A program made the position numbers and the translations under genes. Under the pieces are notes generated by a model that was given only the letters and a program-made list of their open reading frames with translations, did no database searches and had not been told where the DNA came from. This document shows positions 19,621 to 31,600 of a stretch of 64,000 nt of DNA, piece after piece. Source of the DNA: Aspidiotus rigidus (taxonomy: Eukaryota; Arthropoda; Insecta; Hemiptera; Diaspididae); NCBI GenBank assembly GCA_035079385.1, contig JAVHKY010000004.1, positions 16,771,001-16,835,000 on the forward strand. Reading direction: 5' to 3'. Every line of letters begins with the position of its first letter. Positions within the stretch are counted from its first letter, which is position 1.

Positions 19621-22600
19621 GTAAGTGTATTTCGTACAATAAGAATGAAATATCGATTACGTATTACTATAATGCGCGGGAGGTGACACAAATTATTTTG
19701 AATGTCAGAGAATTCCCTGACGTGAATCGCGAGTGAAAGTAAACGCGATAGCATTTGAAAAATTTGTGAAAATCTCGTTCGCGCCCGCACCACGGAGCGT
19801 TGCGCAAAACCGAGCCATATAATATTTCGATAGTTTAATCAGGTCAATTTGGGTGAGTAATGCATCGAATCGACATTCAATCGTGTAAGTTGAGGAGGAT
19901 CGAATACCTACGTATAAGCCCTATGTAAGCTCGTCGAAGTGCGGTACAATTATGCACAATGAACATAATTTAAACGCGCCATTGGCCGTTGAACCAGAAA
20001 TTTATATAGGTACGTTCGATGTCTAAAATAACTGATGGGTGGTTTAGTTTGCAAACCGGAGGTCGATGACAGGTTGCGGTAGCGAAGAAGATGCAAGTTG
20101 TACCGAATGTCAAACGATCAACTCTGTCGTGACATAGTTCCATCGTAAATGTTGACGAGTCTCGTATGAGCAAAATTCATCGCACTGCACCGTATTACAC
20201 TCCGACGTTCGGTAACTCACTTTTTTTTTTTTTTTTCTCTCTTTCTTTGAAAGTTGTATAATTTTGTGCAGCACTTAGAACTCGTCTTATATAATATAGG
20301 TAGGTTTATGCACGAGGAAGCGTTGGTCAGCGTGTGGTGAAGTGGAAATTTTTTTTCTAATTGGTGGATTGTTGTAGAAGAAAATGTAAATGTGTTTTGT
20401 AATCGGCCTGTTATGAGCCGCACAATAGAGTTATTTTACTTTCTCGATTGAAAATGAGCTTCGATGAAGACAAAATCCTTAGACATTGCATGCAATTCGT
20501 TGCGAGAATTGTTTCCTATCATTAAATTCATGGTAGGAAAAGTTGCGAGTCCATGACAAAGTTCTAATGAGGTGGCATCAGTAGACTCGGTGGCAGAAAA
20601 CTCGCAGCTCACTTCATTCTTCGCTAAGGGAGGGTCTTTTTCATTATATACTACGTAGGGGCCCTAAATTTAATATAATCGATTAGGATCGACTTCAATT
20701 TCGATAAAAAGGTTTTGTTGTCAATTAAAGTTTTTCGTATGCCGTTCGGAAGGGGCTGTGCTCCCTCCCTTTGAATGATTTCAAGCAAATTTTGGGCATC
20801 CCCATAACTGTTCTATCCTTTCTGTTTCTTTCGGGGGAGAAAGAATTGGTTCGCCAATCACCATGCAGCATTTTTTTTTTACCATGACTTAATTAAGGAC
20901 TTTGAAAAACAACCTAGTCCAACATATCAAACTGTGACGTCACAGGCCCCGCCCTCAATCTATATACGATAGGAGGCGGACTTGAAAAATTTTCGAGCTC
21001 TGAGTTTTACCGGCCGGCCAAAAACCGCCGATGAAACAGGTTTCCTGTTAGAAAATTGGAGCTATAAGTGTATAGTACATGAGAGGATCTACGGCTTCTT
21101 CGCTTTTAATATCAAGAAACGTAAATTTAAAATAGAAATTTTTCCAAGTCCCTCTGCTGATACAGGTAACTTGATGGTTGGAAGAACAAAATTTTACTGA
21201 GGTCCTCTTCTTCTTGTACTGATAAATAAAAAGCCAATTTCAACAGGGAACCTGTTTTATCGGGGAGTTTTTCGAAAAAAATCTCGTCGACCACCGTTCG
21301 CTGGCCGGAAAATCTCAGAGCTCGAAAATTTCCCAAGTCCCCTTTCTATCATACATAGCTAGTGGGTGGGACCTGTGACGTCATCGATGAGCCTTGTGAC
21401 GTCACTGATGACGGCATAGATACTTTTTTTTTTCGAATCTCCCTCCTAACATATATCGTTTGGGGGGGGGGCAGGTGACGTCAGAGTTTGATGGCATCAT
21501 AGGTCAGCCGTGTGACGTCACAAACTGATGACGTCATGGATCAGTTTGACATGTTTCATGTCTTTTCTTTCGCCGGACCCCAATTTTGAAATTCGCGAGT
21601 ACACCCCCCCTCCTCCCCCCCCCCCCCGTCAGAGAGACCGTGTGCCTGTGCGTGCAAATCTCTACCCGATATTCGATTCAGAAATTTGCGAGGACATCCC
21701 GCGTGCGCGTGCATGTGTGCGTGCGCATGTACATCTCTTTCCCGTGGGTGATTCAGAAATTTGCGAGCACACCCTGCGTGCGCATGCGATATTTCTCATA
21801 CCCTTCTCATACAACAGCAACGCAAGTGAGCCCCACAAAAGCTGATCCGCAAGTGAGCCCCACGAAAGGCGATACCTCAAAATATTTCTCATACCAGCGC
21901 GAAAGGTGAAACCCCGAAATATTGTATATCAGACTTATGCTAAACTGAGACCGGGAACCGCGAGTGAGACCCACGAAAGGCAATACCTCAAAATATTTCT
22001 CATTCCTGACTTCGCTCGTTCGCCCCAAGAATGTTTTATATCGGACTTATATGCTAAACCGAAACAGGGACTAAGAAAGAGGGCGAAAGGCAAAAGCCCA
22101 GAATACTTTTTTTTTTCGGACTTATGCTAAACCGAGGCAGGGACAAAGAAAGAGCGCGAACGAGCGGAGCGAGTGAACCCCACGAAAGGCGATACCTCAA
22201 AATATTTCTCGTACCAGCGCGAAAGGTGAAAACCCAAAATATTGTATTTATATCAGACTTATGCTAAACCGAAATAGGGACCAAGAAAGAGGGCGAACGG
22301 CAAAAGCCCAGAATATTTTTTATCAGACTTATGCTAAATCGAGGCAGGGACAAAGAAAGAGGGCGAACAAGCGGAGTGAGTGCGTCCCACGAAAAGCGAT
22401 ACCTCAAAATATTTCTCATACCAGCGCGAAAGGTGAAAACCTAAAATATTGTATATCAGACTTATGCTAAACTGAGACCGGGAGGAAGAAAGAGGGCGAA
22501 CGAGAGGAGCGAGTGAGCCCCACGAAAGGCAATACCTCAAAATATTTCTCATTCCAGACTTCGCTCGTCCTCCCCAAGAATGTTTTATATCAGACTTATG

Positions 22601-25600
22601 CTAAACCAAAACAGGGACCAAGAAAGAGAGCGAAAGAGCGGAGTTTTTTCAAGTTTCTCTCCTATTATATATTGCTCCAAAGTCCAGGCCTGTTCCGTTT
22701 CAATTTGCTGACGTCATAGGTCAGCCTTCTGACGTCGCAATCTACATTTTTCAGATCCCACGTGTCCATAAAACAGGTTCTTTGCCAACCCTCGTTCAAC
22801 TCCGTTAAAGAAAGCGTGAATTTTTTTCAAGTTACCCTCCTATTATATATTGCTCGGAATTCCGGGCCTGTTACGTTACAATTTAATGACGTCATCGGTC
22901 AGCCTTTTGATGTGACAATCTACATTCATCAGATCCCTCGTGCCCTATAAAACAGGTTCCCTGCCACCCCACGTTCAACTCTGTTAAAAAACCCGTGAGT
23001 TTTTTAAATCTCCCTCCTGATGTGAGTCGAAATTTTTCAAAGTTCCGATAGTGAATCCGAGCCTTTCCTTTCCCCTTCCCCTTCCCAAGTTAAAATTTCG
23101 ATAAAATGTACTGCGTTGAAATTAAAGGGCCATCAGATTTAGAGCCGCCTTCCCAGAAAATTTCAACATCGAGAGTGGTAGGAGAAGGACCTGCCTTCAT
23201 AACAATCAGAACTTCTTGATAAAAGCCGGGTAGGATTGAGTAGGCCTGTGGCGTGGGGGAGGGGATTCTCCACCGGGTCCGAACTTCTAAAGAGGGTTCG
23301 GATTTTGTGGATAAATCGCGAACGATAACTGTTTAAGCGTATAATTTAGTTTTTTTTAGTAGGGGGGGGGGGGGGGGGGGGTTGTGACCGAATTTCCCCA
23401 TGCTCGCTTTTTTTTTCTCGACGGCCCAGTCAATTATGATGATATCAATTACATCAATTTTTGTATCAATACATCGATTCATAGCCTATTATGCAATAGT
23501 ATGACGCCCTCCTCTATTTCTAAACCTAACTTACAATCTGGTATGGACCATAATATTAAGTTTGAAGCCCTAGACTGCATTTCAGGCCTAGTATAGCCTA
23601 TTCTACTGTATCTCAGACCTAGTATAATGGACCTTATAGCAGTAAATCCCAGTATATTGTATCTAGTATAGCCTAGTATTCCGTCTATTCGACTTAGTAT
23701 AATGCAGGCCAAAGATATAGGTCCCAAAGTAGCGAAAAATTATCATAAATATCCACGTCCGTGAAGTAGGTCTAGGTCACTCATGACGTCATCAGCTCGA
23801 GACGTAAATTCCAGAATGACTCCCTGTCTTAAGACATATCCATGTCAATTTCAATTATTGACCTATATATGTATGTGAGAGGAGGAGGGAAATGGAAAAG
23901 CTTGAGGAAAGTTTATCTTTCAAGCTAAATGATTACGTTAGAGGAGGGCATCTCAGAAAAATCCCACCGTAGGCAACGTGTTGTTTCTAAGGCTCTAGCC
24001 TCTGACCTAGTTATTCGACTTTGAGATGTTCCATTGTTGAGCGATATGAGCTTCGATGGTCAGAGTGCACCCATAAAGGATCTGATGATTTGTGCACCTT
24101 TTCTCTCTTTTTTTACAGGATTCCAGTGTTTCCAGATCGCTTCTGCAAATCCCAATCGATACTCACTCTCGATAAGATCTCGTGGGCCTCAGATCGTGGA
24201 TTTCTTTTTTCTATAGTGACAAAAAGCTCCCACTTATATTCCATGAAAGTTACGTTTTTCCTCTCCCGTCAACTTCTTCTTCAGAACTTCCAGGTCAGCC
24301 TCCAATCTTCAACTGAATGCTTTAGTCCTACCTTTGTTTCCAAATACCTTAACTCAATGAATGCCCTCGAATATCTATTCCACACTCGCACTGGTTGCAG
24401 ATTCCATGAAAGTTACGTTTTTCCTCTCCTACCAACTTCTTCAGAACTTCCAGGTCAGCCTCCAATCTTCAACTGAATGCGTTAGTCCTACCTTTGACTA
24501 CCCGCAACAAATTTTTGAAAACCAAATACCTAAACGCAATGAATGCCCTCGAATATCTATTCCACACTCGCACTGGTTACAGTTGCCAGCTTCTTTTTCT
24601 GCTATGCGATTCTCTAATTCGCTATGAACTGAAATACGGGTTTACAATCTACGAACATCAGGCTTACAAATCCTCTCTAAAAGCTCCAGGTGCTCTGCGC
24701 AACAACGACCGTCAACTTTCTTGCGTCTATGGCCCAGTTACCCCAACTTCCTATATTTCTCTCCTCCCTCCACCCTCAAAACGCACGTTTTCATCCATCA
24801 GAATGCTATCTGAACTACCTTTTCCCTATCTACTTATCAACTCTTCCCTGGGCGTTCCCGACACCTCACATTCACCTCGACCTTGCTTGCCCAACATAAT
24901 CTACATTAAACACCATTATAGCTAATGATTTTCCCTCCCACGACCTATACTTCACAGATGGATCCGAATCGGGTTCCAAAACTAGCTTGCTTTCTTTGTC
25001 GATTGAGAAGTCTTGCTCTTTCGTGTGAAAGTCTTGGCCATGTATTCTGCTGAACTATCTGCCACCTATTCCGTCCTTGCTCTCCTTTCTTTCTCCCCCT
25101 CCCCCAAACTCCTCCTACTTTCCGAACTCTCTTTCCTCTCTCGAGATTTTACAAGATACTATCGTTCAGCGCATTCTGATCCTTCTGCCTACCTTAATTA
25201 TATCCTCTCTACCTTCAATTGCTTTCCTTTGGATTACTTTATCAACCTATCTGAACACGTTGCAGTGGACTTAGCAGCCAAGCAAGCCCTGCTCTCCTTC
25301 TCAATCATCGATCCTTTTCCTTCTCCTCTCTATGACTTAGAATGTTTTAGCTCCCTCTAATCATGTCATCATGGTACAAACTTTAATCCTCTTGACTCCT
25401 ATAGTGGTATGAAGAAGAGTGTGGTGAGAGACAATCGAAGAGACATTTAAACGCTCCACAAATCCTGACCTAAATACAGATCTACTTCAAATTACCTCAT
25501 CTGAGGTAGCTATAAGTGGGAAGTTGTCAGGAACTATTCGAGGATATATGCTAAATTTTATTTCTCACGGAAAATCTCTTGGAAACTGAATAACCATCAA

Positions 25601-28600
25601 TATCATCTTAAGATAAATCGCTGTTAGGCCAAAAAATTACGCAATACTGTGTCCAAATTTGGAATTGTAAGCCTACATTACGTGCGTTGTATATTTTATA
25701 GTTTTTTTTTTTTTTTTTTTTTTTCTGTTTTTATGCGTGCAGAAGCCGAATACGAAGTGAAGACGAAAATCGTAGTCGCTGATTTCAGCAAAGGTCAAGC
25801 CGTATACGAACATATCGAACGTGAACTGAAAGATATTCCAGTCGGAATTCTGGGTGCGTTTTTTCGAATATCTATAATGGATACGAGTATATATCTGTTA
25901 GTTGTAATGGAATTTTATTCGAAGAACGCGCGACATAAACGTGTAGATTATTATGCTGCTGAATGTAATCTATACGCTTAGTATGTGTATTTGATACGAT
26001 AAACTGACCTCGTTCTTTTTCTCCTTTTTTATAGTAAATAATGTCGGTGTGAACACCCCGTACCCGATGTACGTGACTGAAATACCGCCGCAAAGTTTAT
26101 GGGATTTATTAAACGTGAATATCGGCGCTACTACGATGATGACGCGGATAATTCTTCCACAAATGCAAAAAAGACAAAAAGGTGCCATCGTTAATGTATC
26201 ATCGGGCTCCGAGTTACAGCCTTTGCCTTTAATGTCCGTTTACGCTGCCTCAAAGGTAAATTCATCACTGATTTTGAGACTACGAGCATATATGCTGCTG
26301 TGTGAGGCGTGCTTTTGTACTCTTCGTTCATATGTTCGGGATCTCTCGGATACTAGAGTGTTCATAGAATGCTAGACGAAGGCGCAGATTTAGGGGTAAG
26401 CTATGAGGAAAGGGGGTATTCCGGTATCTGAAACATTTCGTCTTCGTTTTGTTGTACATCTTTTTTTAGAAATTTAGGAGGTTCATCCTCCTTATTCCAC
26501 CTTTCCGCACTTATGGACTCTTTACTTTGTGGTAATTCTTCTGTTTTCGAAAATAATATTGATATGTTTTCAACATTAGTTTCGCTTTGGGAAATGACAT
26601 TGAAAAGAAAAATAATAAACGAAGAGTGAAGGAACTTCAGCAAGTAGCATTTTGCGATATTTTACAATCTATCGATATTGTGACGTAGTTAGAAAATCAG
26701 TCCATTGCAAATGATATAGTCGGTGGGGTCAATTGCATGATTGACGGGGAGCCACTTTACTCAATATTCCAGTTACAAAAAGAGCGAAATGACACAATGA
26801 GCCAAAAGGTGATTTACTTCTTAAACCTTCAGGTGAATAACCTCAGGCTTGGAGCTAAAAGAAACAAAGCAACGCAGCTCACAGCTGATTCATGATTCAA
26901 ACTACTCCGCTAGTTTCGCTAGCGTACAATAAACTGAATTTGTATCTTTGTACGATGGGTACAGGAATTAACATCTTCCCGCCTTGATCAAGCTTTACCG
27001 CTTAATCAATTGGAGAATCACAAAAAACAAAGGAAGAGGAGATGAGGACTTGGGAAATGTCTTCAGTTGTATGGTTTTTCTCTTAGCAGTGTGGACGACA
27101 GGGGGAAGGTGGTATGTATGGGTGGGTTAGGTGAGAAAGTGTTATGCGTAAATGACTTTTTTTTGTCTGGACAAGATGACTTCTCGGTTATGGGAGTTTC
27201 CTTGATGAGGAGTTTGTTGTAGGGCTAATTTGTCCAGGAAGTGTCCCACTGTTTTATGATACAAGAACAGAAGTGATTTTTGTAGTCCGAAGCGGGTAGG
27301 AGAGATTTTTTAGTATGTTTTTTTAAAGGCAGTGGCTTGTCCAGTCATTTTGCCAAAAACATAATGTTCTGTTCGAGTATCCGTACAAATGTCCTGTTGT
27401 TGCTATTGATGATTGTAGTAAGTGAATTCTTTGTTTGAATGAGGGTATTCGAGCTCTGTAGGGGTCTGATCGAGAGTGAGTCAGTAAGAAACAGATTTTA
27501 GTGAGACGAGCGAGACAGGCCAAGATGGCCATAAGTTTCGTGGTGAATACTGAGGCTGTATTATGAACACGGTGGGCAGCGTAAGCGGCTCCATTTGCAG
27601 ATGTTTATCTGTCCGAGAGACAGATGGTGTGATCGGGTTATTCTTGGTTCAAATGCCTGATTTGTTGAATGTAGGAGGATTTGTGAGGATTGAGGCTTTA
27701 TGCGGTACCGAGTCAAGAGTGTGAACATAGATTACGAAGAGTCGACTGAAAAGGGTCTGTTGAGGGATCGTCGGAATCGAAATGGATTTGCTTGTTAGCC
27801 AGAACTGGGAGGGGGTTACTTTTATGGGAGCTGTAGATGGGAACGTGTGGAAAAAATATGAAAAAAACTCTACTTGACCTAATAATTAATAAAAACACGA
27901 GCGTTTGCAGTCATCGTGTGCTGTAAAGTAAATGAACAAATTAAGCCTAAAATGTGGGAATTGGAAAACTGAGGCCGAAAAATTGGAGGTCGGAAAAGTC
28001 CAAGATAGGAGAGGGCGGTTCGGCGACTTCTGCGTGTAGGCTGAGTTTGAGACCCGTACGCAAAGCTCTTAGTGCTAGTCTGAGGAAATGAGTTCGAATG
28101 ACGACGTGATCTAGAATTTGGTCAGTTGGCTAAATTTTAAAGAGGTACGGAAAACATAGAATGAGGCTTGAGAGGAAGTTTACATCACTTTTTCATATCC
28201 AGCGAGACTTACTTCGGGAAGAAACTCCAATTTTTCTGACTATTTTTTCCTTGATTTTTTTTTTATTAGATTTTGTATCTTAGTTGTTTTATTTTTTTTC
28301 TGATTCTTATCTTCTCCTAACTTTACATCAGATCTCACCTATTTGGGGGCGGATCCAAGAGAAGATTTTAGGAAGGAAACTGGTAGTTTTTATAAAGGAA
28401 AATTTTGAAATCACTTGAAAAAAATTCGATCTCTGTGAAAGAAGGGGCGGAGGGGAAGTTTATTTTGGGAACAGCTAAACCTTTTTCCTCAAGTCAGCAA
28501 GTCTTCCTTTCTTTTTTTGGGAGGGAGTTCTCTTACTTTATTTATTAGGGAGTTTTGAAATTGATGATTATTTTTATCAGAATCTAAAATGAAATGATTT

Positions 28601-31600
28601 TGATGTATTTCCGATGATGGCTGTCAGTGCAGTGCCGCCGAAAGATTGTGGGAAGTCCTGGAGAGAGGTACTGTTAACATATTTCATGTCTTCCCTGTAG
28701 TTCCCTGAACCCTAGCCCCCAATTCCAAATTTACGAGTATACCTTCTTTTACTTTATACCAAACTATATAGTCATCAGCCGTGACCCCGAGGCTCCCTAT
28801 GACTATGACGTTATCAATCGTGACCCCGAGTCTGATTCTAAAATCTACAAGTTCAATCCATTCCGTCTCATCCTTGTGATCTACGAGTATAAAAGCGCAA
28901 AATTTGTCAACTTGTATGAAAAAAGCGCGAAATCACTAATTGAGAAGCGCAAAAGGGGGGGGGGGCGAGAAGGAATCAATGAAAAGCGCAAAGTTCAGTG
29001 AAGATTGCCGGTGCAAACCGCAAATTTTAAATTTAATCAAATAATCAGTTTCAGAAAAGTACAAATTTTAATTTTAATCAAAAAAATATTTACAAAATTG
29101 AAAAATGGTTAATGTTTCGAATAATAACGTATTAGGAGCAAACTTGAAGCCTACTCGTTTAATGTACTTGCGTCTGGCGACATTGCCCGCCCGATAAGTA
29201 GCCCAGGTATCTTTGATGTACTGAAGACGCTCCACATTCTTCATTTTCAAGTACGTCTGCATTTGAAGATCCTTTAGAACAAGCCCAAGCTTTTGCATCG
29301 TAAAACATATCTTTTAAGTGTTTATGAAATGCCTCTGCGCCGTTCGTTGTTCGGACGTGCTCAGCATCTGGACATGCAGCCCATATAGGTGGTGGAAATC
29401 GAGCTTTGTTGTCGATGTACGTACTTCGAACGTACTCAGAAAATTCCTGTAATGCTATTCGACAAGGGCGTTCTCTGATTAGATCATCAACCGGCACTGC
29501 TGACCTCATTAGGTGGCAAGAGGGGAAGGCCGAAGAATAATTTTAACCACTTACCAATTTCTGAATTGGGATCTCTGTACTCACTTTTGAGTCCTAATGT
29601 TTGAATTTTGCGGAATCACGCTTGTCCCCAGTGGAAACGGCAACCCTTGACCCGACTATTCGGGAATATTATGCGCACAGCTGAATGAGCCGCCTGCTCA
29701 AAGTCTAAGACAACTAATTTAGGGCAGATTTCTTTCTGAGCAATTCGTCTTTACATGACGAGAACGTCCTGTTCGTCTTTGGTGGAAAAATACAAAATTA
29801 GCCTTACTCGATTCTTTATAAAACCGCAAAATGAGTAACACTCGTTTTAGTCGATAAGCGCAAAACATAATTTTGCGCTTTTCACCTTCACTGATTTCCA
29901 ATTTGCGCTTTTCGAAAAACACCAGTATAGCCTTTTATACTGCTGTAGGCTTATAGGATTATCCCAGGCCTAGTTTCTTGAAAGCTAATGATAGGCCTAG
30001 TATAGTTTAGTATACTGTGTAGTCCAGTATAATGGAGACTGAGGAGTAGTACCTCAATTCTAAAATCTGGAAGTGACGTCATCAGCCGTGACCCGGAGGC
30101 CTAGTGTAACTGTTGGGAGGCTTACGAGCGGTGGAGAATAGGAGAGAACAAGGAAGAGAGGGAGCCGAAGCTGTGCTGATGACGTCGCCTTAGAATAAAT
30201 ACATCTTTATTTATTTGGTTCTGCCAAAGGCCAAATTTTTTAGGAGGACAGGTCTGAACCACAAAAAATTCGTGAGGTCAAGAAAGAAGAGCGTTTATAT
30301 TATCGAACTTCAATGTAGACTATCTGCCCCTCGTCTTTCACCTCAATTCAACCCCTTAGGGTTTTTAGTTTTTTGTATTCTCAAAAGAAAATGTCAAAGA
30401 TCGATTTTGTAGAATCATGCGCACGAAATATAGCGTGAGAATAGTGTTTCGCTCTTCGTAGGTGTATCGGTGGTCAGTTCATAGATGTTGACTGATTTGG
30501 AAACGACAGTTTAAGCCTATGTTGACATCTTAATCACCGTAGTGGAACTGAAAACGTAATTTGGATCTCGCGTGTATTGACAGTGAATGGACGTAGAAGG
30601 TCGCATTTTAGATTTAATAGTACTACATATACGAATTTTTTAGGTACCGGTAAGCGAAGTATATAGAAAAGTGTTTTAGAGCTCCGCAGTGCGTAGATCC
30701 ACGTGATGATGCGGTCTTTCTCCGGGCAAAGCGAACGGCGGCGTTGTTCACTTCGTAATTACTTTATAAAACTAGTTAGCGAGAGAAAGATTTTTTAAGA
30801 AAGTTCGTCACAGCGACGCGAATTAATTATAAATTCGTGGTATGTTAGATGAGACTTACATAAATAACGCGCCTTAAAAACGTCAGATAGACTATTTTTA
30901 CGACTCGCTGTTTTCTTCCACGATTGTCGTGGTGACGAGTGTTGGTGAATCGTAATGAAATAATATTCTGTTCAGTTTTACGACTCGCTAATAGATAAAA
31001 TTACTCAATATACGACGAGCCCATTCACGCATGAACGATGATTATCGAACACCTATAGCTTTGTTTCTTTTTTTACTCGCGGTAATACCGGGTCTTATAC
31101 GATCTTACAAAATGCATCCAGTGTGAATAATAAAAGTCCCGGTTGCGCATTATCCATAATATTACTCACGTACTATTGCTCCCACACGTAAGCTCGTTTT
31201 TCTATCGAACCATAACTTATAAAGAAGAAGTGATGGGATTAGGAAGATGATTTTTGATGCTCTCGCTGATGAGAAAACACTTATTTTGAAGCGCGTACAG
31301 AAACGCTGTTAATCTAGCGAATGAAAGTCGCGGGAAATGTTCCTGAATGATAAGAGGTACCCTTCGCGCTGTGAAATTGGTGTGAAATGAGTGAGCGGAG
31401 AGGATAATAAACATTCTGACCACATTTCTAATTTTAATCTATAGCGTCTAAAGAGAACCATACTCAATATTAAACATGTCCATACAGCTGGTAGAATGTA
31501 CGATGAGGCCGTAATATATCAGAAGTAATGTACAGAAAATTATCAAGGAAAGAGATGGAGAAATTTCACTCTTATTGAGACTAGAGAAGGATCAGGGAAG

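Noticed and set aside
21528..22552. Overlapping ORFs on both strands in the satellite
   Set aside because: Open frames follow from the repeat composition; no motif or start context.
26401..26643. 80-codon minus-strand frame with a signal-peptide-like start in the SDR gene 1 intron
   Set aside because: The frame begins with TTG, not ATG, has no upstream exon that fits and no family resemblance; most likely chance.
28598..28640. CCGATGATGGC...GCCGCCGAAAG, similar to the PLE hairpin
   Set aside because: It lacks the CTGATGA core and any neighbouring PLE sequence; the stem is short with a long loop.
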